This document shows positions 1-5,747 of a stretch of 12,729 bases of DNA, piece after piece. Origin of the DNA: an uncultured Cocleimonas sp. GTDB lineage: Bacteria; Pseudomonadota; Gammaproteobacteria; Thiotrichales; Thiotrichaceae. Position 1 is the stretch's first letter, and each line of letters starts with the position of its first letter. The position numbers were made by a program, and so were the translations under genes. The notes below the pieces were generated by a model, which did not search any database, was not told where the DNA came from, and worked only from the letters and a program-made list of their open reading frames with translations. The DNA is taken from positions 1 to 12,729 of the forward strand of contig CALJIH010000083.1 of NCBI GenBank assembly GCA_937974135.1, given 5' to 3'.

Positions 1-169
1 ATGAGTTATGAACCATATCAACATACTCGGAAAAACCGCTGTGTCCTAACTTTTCTTGACCTAAAGATCCTCTAAAGGTGAAGTCTTCACTTAAAACAAA
101 AGGTATTGCATCCTTATCATGTGCATCCCAAAGAATTTCGTAAAATTTTCGAACTTGGTTTTTACTCAT
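1..169 (-). CDS. SnoaL-like / ester cyclase family protein, N-terminal part
   Basis: The first 56 codons of a gene that leaves the window at position 1; it starts at ATG 169-167. The readable protein begins MSKNQVRKFYEILWDAHDK and continues with DFTFRGSLG and a GHSGFSEYVDMV segment. This pattern (an initial RFYE.lW helix, then FRGSLG, then GH.GF..Y) is typical of SnoaL-like polyketide-cyclase or ester-cyclase proteins, small NTF2-fold proteins often of unknown substrate. A weak GAGA lies about 6 bases before the ATG. The start codon is only 15 bases beyond the outer core of the attC-like site at 184-255, on the same strand, so it is probably the gene of the next integron cassette. Family assignment is by motif recognition; the catalytic role cannot be judged because the C-terminal part is missing. 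Confidence 0.7.
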   Translation of the reverse strand, partial: MSKNQVRKFYEILWDAHDKDAIPFVLSEDFTFRGSLGQEKLGHSGFSEYVDMVHNS

Positions 170-183
170 TTATATCTCAAATA

Positions 184-255
184 ATATAACGCCTTGCACA
201 GTGGAAAAATGCGAGCGGAAGCGAGTCTTTTTTCCACTGATGCAACTTGTTATGT
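184..255 (-). other. attC-like integron recombination site
   Basis: A 72-bp imperfect palindrome with the whole architecture of an attC site. On the minus strand the outer cores are R'' ACATAAC (255-249) and R' GTTATAT (190-184). Inside them are unpaired 3-base spacers (AAG and GGC), then L arms TTGCA/TGCAA (241-245 with 194-198). A single extrahelical base follows on the R'' side (A at 240 on plus, T on minus), then an 11-bp stem (199-209 with 229-239) and a terminal loop containing a repeated GCGAG. Paired R and L boxes, an unpaired spacer between them, one bulged base in L'' and a variable end are the known recognition features of integron integrase substrates. The bulge side and the abutting stop codon of the gene at 257-538 both put the cassette on the minus strand. 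Confidence 0.85.
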
Positions 256-256
256 A

Positions 257-538
257 TTAGATTGAGTTAGCAGAAGGGTGCGATGAATAGTTATTATATA
301 AATCAGTAGCTTGAGATATATTGAGATCATCTCCTTGCCACGGTTTTTCTATTTTAAGCAATTCAAATTCTGCGTCTTCTGCTAGAAGAATATTTAATAT
401 TTCCTCATCATTCATATGAGAATAATCTGGCCATTTATTAATTAAAGGTCTAGCTTTCTGAATTACTTCTTGAGCAGATTCTCCAACATATGCTTCTTTT
501 AATTGAGTATCTGCGAGCGCAACCATAAAAAATGACAT
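257..538 (-). CDS. Hypothetical protein of a probable integron cassette
   Basis: A 93-residue protein I do not recognise. It starts MSFFMVALADTQLKEAYV and is soluble and acidic, with no signal peptide or membrane segment. Residues about 17-30 (GESAQEVIQKARPLI) look helical, followed by a WPDYSHMNDEEILNILL segment. This could be a small sensor-like or inhibitor-like fold, but no family assignment is justified. A reasonable ribosome site, GGAGATAGG, ends 3 bases before the ATG at 538. The stop codon TAA lies directly against the R'' core of the attC, as in typical cassettes, and the last 15 bases around the stop recur inverted at 695-709. Orphan proteins of this size are the usual cargo of environmental cassettes. 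Translation is likely; function is unknown. Confidence 0.75.
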   Translation of the reverse strand: MSFFMVALADTQLKEAYVGESAQEVIQKARPLINKWPDYSHMNDEEILNILLAEDAEFELLKIEKPWQGDDLNISQATDLYNNYSSHPSANSI

Positions 539-589
539 TACCTATCTCCAATTTTAAATATTAAGCCCTAGTATATTACTAAATATTAT

Positions 590-611
590 TTTAGACACCC
601 CCGTACTTTTA
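590..611 (+). repeat. Dispersed C-rich repeat, copy 1
   Basis: GACACCCCCGTACTTTTA at 594-611 differs from the consensus GACACCCCCCTACTTTTA by a single C-to-G change. Unlike copies 2 and 5 it is not preceded by the A-run. After it comes GGCACTTTT, similar to AGCACTTTG after copy 5. It lies 52 bases upstream of the cassette gene's start codon. Confidence 0.75.
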
Positions 612-639
612 GGCACTTTTTCTATTTAGCGTCGCAGAC

Positions 640-682
640 ACATAACAGTTTATTAGACAGCTTCCGTATTTTACTTGTTATT
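640..682 (-). other. Degenerate att-like site, possible array boundary
   Basis: On the minus strand AATAACAAGT (682-673) and ACTGTTATGT (649-640) face each other about 23 bases apart. The first shares TAACAAGT with the R''-spacer of the attC at 184-255; the second ends in a GTTATGT core. The arms between them pair badly, so this is not a complete attC. It could be a decayed attC, an attI-like or secondary insertion site, or chance. Confidence 0.3.
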
Positions 683-695
683 ACAGCTTCCGTAT
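657..695 (+). repeat. 13-bp tandem-spaced direct repeat
   Basis: ACAGCTTCCGTAT occurs at 657-669 and again at 683-695, exactly 26 bp apart start to start, separated by the 13-base TTTACTTGTTATT. Two exact copies in this non-coding stretch are unlikely by chance. They could be a duplicated protein-binding site or a duplication left by a recombination event, since the intervening 13 bases contain the outer part of the att-like site. Confidence 0.6.
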
Positions 696-709
696 AACTC
701 AATCTAATA
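695..709 (+). repeat. 15-bp inverted repeat arm (partner 255-269)
   Basis: TAACTCAATCTAATA on the plus strand here is identical to the minus strand at 269-255, which covers the last codons and stop of the cassette gene and reaches the edge of the attC R'' core. The two arms therefore bracket the cassette gene in opposite orientation. Similarity does not extend further on either side. Confidence 0.65.
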
Positions 710-768
710 TTTAATTTTTTAGCGAATTTAACACGCTTCGAAATTACACACTTGCAGAGAGTTTATTA

Positions 769-796
769 AGATAAAAAAGACACCCCCCTACTTTTA
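769..796 (+). repeat. Dispersed C-rich repeat, copy 2 (full-length form)
   Basis: Twenty-eight bases, an AGAT plus A-run followed by the core GACACCCCCCTACTTTTA, identical base for base to copy 5 at 9223-9250. It sits just beyond the regulator's terminator, between that gene and the cassette region. Confidence 0.85.
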
Positions 797-816
797 TGAG
801 GTTTATGTTTTTATAA

Positions 817-841
817 ATAAAAAACCTTACCCTCTGGGTAA
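817..841 (-). terminator. Rho-independent terminator of the HTH regulator gene
   Basis: On the minus strand TTACCC-AGA-GGGTAA forms a 6-bp stem with a 3-base loop (841-827), followed by GG, then six T residues and a further T/A-rich tract. It lies 53 bases past the TAG stop of the gene at 894-1634 and is oriented to end its transcript. Confidence 0.75.
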
Positions 842-893
842 TTGTCGCTATGCTCTAATATTGTCTCAGTTAAGCCTTGGCTGGCACTTTTCC

Positions 894-1634
894 CTATTTT
901 TTCCTTTGAAATCGATCAAACACGCTAAAGCGCCAATCACGCACGGCTAATACCGCGCTATAACCTAATCGTTCGCCCAGAGGTAGCGTACTGTCAGAAC
1001 TTGCCATTTCATCAAATTCACGTGCCAAACGTTCAAATTTACGTTGGAATATCACATTCGATTCTTGCGATAACATGCCATTGAGAACAATGAGTTTTTC
1101 TTGAGGTTGGGCAAACTTTGAATTAAAAAACTCGGTTTCGATATTCTCTCGAAAGAAGCGCTGAATATACCCGTTATTGCGCCATTTAAAATTCGGCGAG
1201 ACTTTGATTTTAATTTTATTATTCGGTAAAAGCTCAATAATATTGAGACGATCTAACGCGGCTAAGTGCTGAATACATTCGGTTTCAGTAAAGGTATAGG
1301 CTTGTAACAAATCTTCTAGGGTATAGTGGTTAATCACTGAAATGGTGATAAGCAATAATTCAATATCACTGACTAGTTGTTTTTCTTGTTCATCGGATAA
1401 TTCAGTAATCTGACGCGAGGTTGACTCATTGACTATTTGCATGAGTTCAGTAATTTCCATGTTCATCATACCGCAGATTGCATCTAAGCGACTTAAACTA
1501 AACGCCTGCTGGGCAAACATCCGCTTTACGCTAGCTTCTGATAATTCCAAATGCTGTGCGACATCGGCATAGGTTTTGCCATGCAATTTAAGCGTTTTCT
1601 TTAAGGTGCTGATTATGAGTTTGGTTTGTGCCAT
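894..1634 (-). CDS. XRE-like helix-turn-helix transcriptional regulator
   Basis: A 246-residue protein starting MAQTKLIISTLKKTLKLHGK. The N-terminal part (about residues 5-65) is an XRE/Cro-like helix-turn-helix: LKKTLKLHGKTYADVAQHLE, then SEASVKRMFAQ as recognition helix and LSRLDAICGMMNMEITELM. The rest (about 70-246) has no recognisable motif. It has a helical segment with a leucine-rich stretch and a winged-helix-like run (TFTETECIQHLAALDRLNIIE), possibly a second DNA-binding or dimerisation domain. ATG at 1634 is preferred; a TTG four codons upstream is the alternative (250 residues). The Shine-Dalgarno match is weak (TTGAG). It is divergent from the MalY/PatB-like gene, which suggests it may control that gene and itself; that is inference. 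Its transcript ends at the hairpin at 817-841. Confidence 0.85.
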   Translation of the reverse strand: MAQTKLIISTLKKTLKLHGKTYADVAQHLELSEASVKRMFAQQAFSLSRLDAICGMMNMEITELMQIVNESTSRQITELSDEQEKQLVSDIELLLITISVINHYTLEDLLQAYTFTETECIQHLAALDRLNIIELLPNNKIKIKVSPNFKWRNNGYIQRFFRENIETEFFNSKFAQPQEKLIVLNGMLSQESNVIFQRKFERLAREFDEMASSDSTLPLGERLGYSAVLAVRDWRFSVFDRFQRKK

Positions 1635-1782
1635 ATTAGCGCTCAATTATTTTTTAAATAGAGTTCGGTAGTGCAATACTAACAACATTAGTTATTTCAA
1701 TTAAGTGTAGAATCATTTCTGATTTTTATGATGTGATTTAACTCGCAATTGTACTTTCGCTTTTACCCTTGCAAGGATGCTT
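1635..1782. promoter_or_regulatory. Divergent control region between regulator and malY-like gene
   Basis: The 148 bases must hold promoters for both divergent genes. A small dyad, ACTAA-CAACA-TTAGT at 1678-1692, is a candidate operator, though 5-bp arms are weak evidence in such AT-rich DNA. No -35/-10 pair stands out clearly. Confidence 0.4.
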
Positions 1783-2934
1783 ATGGATTTTGATGCAACA
1801 ATAGATAATACCGAAATTTTCAGTGACAAATGGAACAAATTTAAAGGCCGCGATATTTTGCCGATGTGGGTTGCTGATTCTGATTATCAAACGGCACCTG
1901 CAGTTATCGAGGCTTTACACAAGCGCGTTGAACACGGTGTTTTTGGTTACACCAATCAACCCACTGAAGAAGTTCGAGAAGCGATTGTTTTTCATTTACA
2001 AACGCAACACCAGTGGCGCATTGATCCTGAGTGGGTTGTGCCATTAAACAGCATTGTAAGCGGCTTGACCTTATCTTGTTTGGTTGCTGGTGATGAAGGC
2101 GATTCTGTATTGTTACCCGCCACCATTTATCCTCCGTTTAATTTTGTGATTTCAAACACCAAACGCAATGCGATTCGCATTCCTATGGTTTTAATTAACG
2201 AGCGCTGGGTTTTAGATTTTGCTGCCTTAGAAGCTGCGATAACAGCTGAGACTAAGATGTTATTGTTCTGCAACCCTCATAACCCGGGGGGTGTGGTTTA
2301 CAGTAAATCTGAATTGGAAAATCTGCATAGCATCTGTGAACGCCATGATTTGCTGATTTGTTCGGATGAAATACATTGCGACTTGGTTTTAGATGAAGAT
2401 AAAAAACACATCCCTATCGCAACTTTAAATGATGATGCGCAACAACGAACCATTACCCTAATGGCTGCGAGCAAAACCTATAACATTGCAGGACTGGGTT
2501 TTGGTTTTGCCATTATCTCAGACACCAAATTACGCAAACGTTTCAAAAAGCATGCTCGCGAAAGAATGCCTGATGTCAATTTATTAGCCCAAGTGGCAAC
2601 GACAGCTGCTTTTAAACAAGGTGAGCCATGGCGTTTAAAACAAATTGAGCACTTAAGAAAAAATCGTGATTACTTAATACAAGAAATCAATAAAATCCCT
2701 GGGCTTAAAATGTATCCGCTTGAATCTACATTTTTAGCTTGGGTGGATGTATCTGCTTTGATGTTGACTGATGCAGAGAAATTTTTTGAAGAGGCAGGTG
2801 TGGGTATTTCCGCAGGTGCATATTTTGGTGATGCTGATTTTATTCGGATAAATTTTGCTTGCACATTTGCTACTGTAGAAGAAGCGGTGAAACGAATCAG
2901 AAACGCAATTTCAGGCATATCAGTGACTGGATAA
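1783..2934 (+). CDS. MalY/PatB family PLP-dependent C-S lyase / aminotransferase
   Basis: A 383-residue fold-type I PLP enzyme of the MalY/PatB group, which cleaves cystathionine or cysteine C-S bonds to give homocysteine or sulfide, pyruvate and ammonia; the substrate here is not determined. Visible marks: MDFDATIDN and WVADSDY near the N-terminus (typical MalY/PatB opening), GYTN, CNPHNPGG (about 163-170), SDEIHCDL (about 194-201, PLP-pyridine Asp), SKTYNIAGL (PLP-binding Lys about 231), and FIRINFA near the C-terminus with the carboxylate-binding Arg. Length fits the family. ATG 1783 is chosen because AAGG at 1773-1776 is then spaced 6 bases away; an in-frame ATG at 1777 touches the AAGG and is unlikely. 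It is divergent from the HTH regulator. MalY in E. coli also modulates MalT, but nothing here suggests maltose genes. Confidence 0.9.
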   Translation: MDFDATIDNTEIFSDKWNKFKGRDILPMWVADSDYQTAPAVIEALHKRVEHGVFGYTNQPTEEVREAIVFHLQTQHQWRIDPEWVVPLNSIVSGLTLSCLVAGDEGDSVLLPATIYPPFNFVISNTKRNAIRIPMVLINERWVLDFAALEAAITAETKMLLFCNPHNPGGVVYSKSELENLHSICERHDLLICSDEIHCDLVLDEDKKHIPIATLNDDAQQRTITLMAASKTYNIAGLGFGFAIISDTKLRKRFKKHARERMPDVNLLAQVATTAAFKQGEPWRLKQIEHLRKNRDYLIQEINKIPGLKMYPLESTFLAWVDVSALMLTDAEKFFEEAGVGISAGAYFGDADFIRINFACTFATVEEAVKRIRNAISGISVTG

Positions 2935-2943
2935 TGATATAAT
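2935..2943 (+). promoter_or_regulatory. Extended -10 promoter for the YbjQ-M48 gene run
   Basis: TGATATAAT right after the malY-like stop is a perfect TGnTATAAT extended -10 element, 47 bases before the ATG at 2991. No good -35 box is seen, which extended -10 promoters can tolerate. The leader ends in the ribosome site AAGGTGAG. Confidence 0.6.
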
Positions 2944-2990
2944 TTCATTCATTGATAACAAACAATGACTAACAAACAAAAAGGTGAGCG

Positions 2991-3314
2991 ATGTTAATTT
3001 CTAATCTTGAATTTATGACGGGTAAAAAAGTCACGAAACACCTAGGCCTTGTGCAAGGCAGTTCTGTGCGCGCTAAACACGCGGGCCGAGATATCATGTC
3101 TGGGATCAAGAATATGTTTGGTGGCGAGTTAAAAGCCTATACCGAATTGTTACAAGAGTCTCGAGAAGAAGCGACAGAACGTATGATCGAACAAGCACAA
3201 GCAATCGGTGCCAATGCGGTTTTGAATGTGCGTTTTTCAACATCCAGTATCACTGCAGGGGCTGCAGAAATTTACGTTTATGGTACTGCGGTGATTATCG
3301 ACAACCCAGCTTAA
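2991..3314 (+). CDS. YbjQ family protein (UPF0145, heavy-metal-binding-like domain)
   Basis: A 107-residue protein covering one complete YbjQ/DUF74 domain. Marks are the N-terminal strand pair MLISNLEFMTGKKVTKHLG, GSSVRAKHAGRDIMSGIKNMFGGELKAYTELL, a helix EEATERMIEQAQAIGANAVLNVRF and the final YVYGTAVII. YbjQ proteins are small oligomeric alpha/beta proteins; despite the metal-binding label in some databases their biochemical role is not established. The ribosome site AAGGTGAG lies 3 bases before the ATG. A second, membrane-anchored YbjQ-domain gene follows after 9 bases, and the two clearly arose from the same domain (shared NLFGGK/NMFGGE, EQAQ, FNVKY/LNVRF and YGTA blocks). Co-transcription is very likely. 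Confidence 0.92.
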   Translation: MLISNLEFMTGKKVTKHLGLVQGSSVRAKHAGRDIMSGIKNMFGGELKAYTELLQESREEATERMIEQAQAIGANAVLNVRFSTSSITAGAAEIYVYGTAVIIDNPA

Positions 3315-3323
3315 GGTACTCAC

Positions 3324-3767
3324 ATGGAACAATTACTTTACGTTGCTGTTTTTGTGACCCTAGGTTACTTTTTTGGCAAACGCGCCGAAAGCAAACACTT
3401 TAAAAGCCTCATCGAGCGCGAACAGCATTTAAATGCATTACCCGCGATGGCAAGTCGTATGCCGCCACAAGATGGTCAGTATGACCAAGTATTAGTCTCT
3501 GGCAGTGTAGTTATCGCCAATGATTATTTCAAAACGTTTGTCGCAGGCTTGCGTAATCTATTTGGCGGTAAAATCACTACTTACGAATCATTACTTGATC
3601 GTGCGCGCCGTGAAGCTTTATTACGCATGAAGGAACAAGCTCAACAAATGAATGCTGATTTGGTCTTTAACGTTAAATATGAAACTGCCAATATCTCCGG
3701 TCAAACCTCAAAAAAGCCGCCGATTATCGAAGCGCACGCTTATGGCACTGCGTTAAGAAAGCTTTAA
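3324..3767 (+). CDS. Membrane-anchored YbjQ family protein
   Basis: A 147-residue protein with one N-terminal membrane segment (residues about 4-20, LLYVAVFVTLGYFFGK), a charged linker (about 20-52) and a YbjQ domain from about 53 to 147. The domain includes FVAGLRNLFGGKITTYESLLDRARREALLRMKEQA-type sequence, DLVFNVKY and the closing AYGTAL. Compared with its upstream neighbour the domain has an insertion near the end (SGQTSKKPPIIEAH). The ribosome site AAGG sits 7 bases before the ATG, overlapping the stop region of the preceding gene. The positive KR after the membrane helix suggests the domain is cytoplasmic. The two YbjQ proteins may form a mixed oligomer tethered to the membrane; that is inference. 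Confidence 0.88.
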   Translation: MEQLLYVAVFVTLGYFFGKRAESKHFKSLIEREQHLNALPAMASRMPPQDGQYDQVLVSGSVVIANDYFKTFVAGLRNLFGGKITTYESLLDRARREALLRMKEQAQQMNADLVFNVKYETANISGQTSKKPPIIEAHAYGTALRKL

Positions 3768-3777
3768 TCAATAAATC

Positions 3778-4605
3778 ATGGAATACAAAAACCCCAAACT
3801 GCCAGAAAACAACGTTAGCAAAGAACATCCTTTAAAAGAGTTTTCGACATTATTAATCGGAACCTTAGTATTGGTGGTAGTGGTTTCCATTACGCTCAGT
3901 CTTGCTGGGAGTACTTTAGCGGGTTACATCCCCTATTCTGCTGAGAAAAAAGTAGCGAGTCTCTATGATGTTTCAACGCATTCAGATAATGAAAGATTTC
4001 CCGAAATAGCAGCCTATTTGCAAGACCTAGCAGATAAAATCAGTAAGGCTCAAAACTTGCCTGAAGACATGAAAATCACGGTGCATTATATGGATTCACC
4101 AACCATGAATGCTTTCGCCACCCTTGGTGGAAACGTCTTTATGTTTAAAGGCTTGCTAGAAAGGCTCCCCAATGAAAACACTCTCGTGACTTTGCTTGGA
4201 CATGAAATTGCACACGTAAAGTACCGTCATCCGATACGATCCTTCGGCGGTGGGATTGCCGTTGCAATAGCTATGACAGCGATTGGTTCTAGTGCAGATT
4301 CAACAGTTTTGGGAGATGCTGGTTTATTATCTACGTTACAATTTAGCCGCAAAATGGAGACTCAATCAGACCTTGAAGCAATGCATAACCTGAATAGCCT
4401 ATACGGCCACATCAATGGCGGAGCAGAACTATTTAAAATTTTCCGTGAAGCACGAGGTGGAGATGGAGGCAGTGAACCAAGCGAATTTTTTAGTACGCAT
4501 CCACAGGATGAAAAACGTATCAATAGCTTTACCGAAAATGCGAACAAATATAACTGGTCTGAAACAGGTGAATTAACGCCATTGCCTGATTTCTTTAAGT
4601 TTTAA
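3778..4605 (+). CDS. M48 family membrane-anchored zinc metalloprotease
   Basis: A 275-residue peptidase of the M48 (HtpX/Oma1/BepA-like) group. One hydrophobic segment (about 23-44, LLIGTLVLVVVVSITLSLAG) acts as signal anchor. The zinc site is GHEIAHVKYRH (H142, E143, H146), and the third ligand is E194 in the downstream METQSD helix, with D198 following. FSTHP at 238-242 and the following R..RI-type segment are standard C-terminal family marks. No TPR region is present, so it is shorter than BepA. Such proteases degrade damaged envelope or membrane proteins. It lies 10 bases downstream of the membrane YbjQ gene and has no clear Shine-Dalgarno, so translation may depend on coupling. The METQSD has Ser where many relatives have Ala, a mild change. 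Confidence 0.92.
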   Translation: MEYKNPKLPENNVSKEHPLKEFSTLLIGTLVLVVVVSITLSLAGSTLAGYIPYSAEKKVASLYDVSTHSDNERFPEIAAYLQDLADKISKAQNLPEDMKITVHYMDSPTMNAFATLGGNVFMFKGLLERLPNENTLVTLLGHEIAHVKYRHPIRSFGGGIAVAIAMTAIGSSADSTVLGDAGLLSTLQFSRKMETQSDLEAMHNLNSLYGHINGGAELFKIFREARGGDGGSEPSEFFSTHPQDEKRINSFTENANKYNWSETGELTPLPDFFKF

Positions 4606-4701
4606 TAATCAAACTATTGATAAATTATCGATCATCACAATACTTTGAAGCCTAGCCCTAAAATATCCATTTAAAACATAACACGACTTACTTCATTATC
4701 A

Positions 4702-5544
4702 ATGAAATACATCAAATACATCACTGCTGTTCTCTTTTATTACTTTTTTGATAAAAGTTTTTTTGCAGGATTCGTAGGCTTTTTTGTGGGTGGTTTCATT
4801 AGCTTCAAACTATCCGGTGGCTTGCTTGGTCAACTTAGCGGGTTTGGCAATGTGGGTGGTGTAACTGGCATTAAAACCGCCAAACAAAGTGTCTTCTTTA
4901 AAACTGTTTTCACCTTAATGGGTAAGCTAGCCAAAGCCGATGGTAGGGTGTCGGAAAATGAAATAGCGCATGTTGAGAAGTTTATGAAACAACTCAATAT
5001 GAGCCCCACTAATCGTAAGAAAGCGATTAAACATTTCCAAACTGGGGCCAAGGCTGATTACCAAATAGATGACCTAATCCAGAAATTTTTAGAAGTTACA
5101 GCAACATCGCCTAATCTTAAACAAATGCTGATGGTGTATTTGATTCGAGTGGCAACAGCAGATGGCCAGCTCGATCAAAAAGAAACCGAGCTGATGCGTG
5201 AGATTGCGCAAAAAGTAGGCTACAACGAACAACAATTCGCCCAGCTTATGGCGATGTTACAGGGACAAGACCAATTTGCAGGTGGCCAATATCAGCATGG
5301 TGGAACTGCTTCAAACTACCGCTCTGTTGATGCAGTAGCTGCCGCTTATCAAGCATTAGGTGTTGCAAAAGATGCGAGCGATAGCGAAATTAAAAAAGCC
5401 TATCGTCGTTTAGTGCGCGAATATCATCCAGATAAATTGATGGGACAAGGTTTACCTGAGGCAATGATTAAAGAAGCAACTGAGCGTTCACAAGAAATAC
5501 AAACTGCTTACGATACCATCAAAAAGAGTCGCGGAATTAATTAA
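4702..5544 (+). CDS. djlA: Membrane co-chaperone DjlA (TerB-DnaJ)
   Basis: A 280-residue protein with the DjlA order of domains: a membrane segment at about 8-45 rich in Gly and Phe, a TerB-like helical domain about 60-188 (with AKADGRVSENEI and ATADGQLDQKETELM, two metal-type acidic loops), a Gly/Gln-rich linker 189-210, and a J domain 213-280 with the essential HPD at 242-244. DjlA is an inner-membrane partner of DnaK that stimulates its ATPase and affects envelope stress signalling in E. coli. Length is near the E. coli protein. No clear Shine-Dalgarno precedes the ATG. It follows the M48 protease on the same strand after a 96-bp gap, so it may be co-transcribed or have its own promoter. 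Its stop codon overlaps dispersed repeat copy 3. Confidence 0.93.
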   Translation: MKYIKYITAVLFYYFFDKSFFAGFVGFFVGGFISFKLSGGLLGQLSGFGNVGGVTGIKTAKQSVFFKTVFTLMGKLAKADGRVSENEIAHVEKFMKQLNMSPTNRKKAIKHFQTGAKADYQIDDLIQKFLEVTATSPNLKQMLMVYLIRVATADGQLDQKETELMREIAQKVGYNEQQFAQLMAMLQGQDQFAGGQYQHGGTASNYRSVDAVAAAYQALGVAKDASDSEIKKAYRRLVREYHPDKLMGQGLPEAMIKEATERSQEIQTAYDTIKKSRGIN

Positions 5545-5564
5545 AAAGACAGCCCCCTACTTTT
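5543..5564 (+). repeat. Dispersed C-rich repeat, copy 3
   Basis: AAAAAGACAGCCCCCTACTTTT overlaps the last two bases of the djlA stop codon. It differs from the consensus core by one C-to-G change, at a different position from that in copy 1. Confidence 0.75.
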
Positions 5565-5609
5565 CACTCGTTTCCGATATTACGAAGGTTAATCCTGTTT
5601 GCCTTTTGT

Positions 5610-5629
5610 TCACTTTAAATATAAAGTGA
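5610..5629. promoter_or_regulatory. Palindrome in the dnaB leader region
   Basis: TCACTTTA-AATA-TAAAGTGA has perfect 8-bp arms around a 4-base centre, 10 bases before the first DnaA box. It is not followed by a T-run, so it fits an operator better than a terminator of djlA. The binding protein is unknown. Confidence 0.5.
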
Positions 5630-5638
5630 CGTTAAAAG

Positions 5639-5658
5639 TTATCCACATTTTATCTACA
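5639..5658 (+). promoter_or_regulatory. Tandem DnaA boxes upstream of dnaB
   Basis: TTATCCACA at 5639-5647 is a perfect DnaA box, and TTATCTACA at 5650-5658 differs by one base. Both are in the same orientation with starts 11 bp apart, close to one helical turn. A third weaker match, TTATACAGA, is at 5694-5702. The position, 46-109 bases before the dnaB start codon, suggests DnaA control of dnaB transcription. Confidence 0.6.
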
Positions 5659-5747
5659 AATAGCTCTCAACAAATACGCAATAATCACAAACGTTATACA
5701 GAGTTTATTGGCTATCGAATTAAGGTACAAAAAGTTAATATATCACA

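Larger units (their letters stand above)
190..645 (-). mobile_element. Putative integron gene cassette (93-codon gene plus attC)
   Basis: If recombination cuts G^TTRRRY on the minus strand, one cassette runs from the TTATGT core at 645-640 to the G at position 190. It contains the gene at 257-538 and ends in its attC. The second cassette then begins at 189 and carries the SnoaL-like gene. A size of about 456 bp with one gene closely followed by attC is normal for cassettes. The right-hand boundary is much less certain than the left, because the site at 640-682 is only a poor att match and lies close to a dispersed repeat. No integrase gene is visible, so this is either the far end of an array or an integrase-less cluster. 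Confidence 0.5.
539..893. other. Non-coding region, 355 bp, rich in short repeats
   Basis: No supported gene lies between the cassette gene and the regulator. The stretch holds dispersed repeat copies at 590-611 and 769-796, a degenerate att-like site (640-682), a 13-bp direct repeat (657-669 and 683-695), one arm of an inverted repeat (695-709) and the regulator's terminator (817-841). It is very AT-rich apart from the C-runs. Because cassette genes usually lack promoters, a promoter for the minus-strand array may lie here, but I see no convincing -35/-10 pair. Confidence 0.7.

Noticed and set aside
2670..2948. Minus-strand open frame overlapping the end of the malY-like gene
   Set aside because: It is antisense to a well-supported PLP enzyme gene, has no recognisable domain and arises from codon bias of the real gene.
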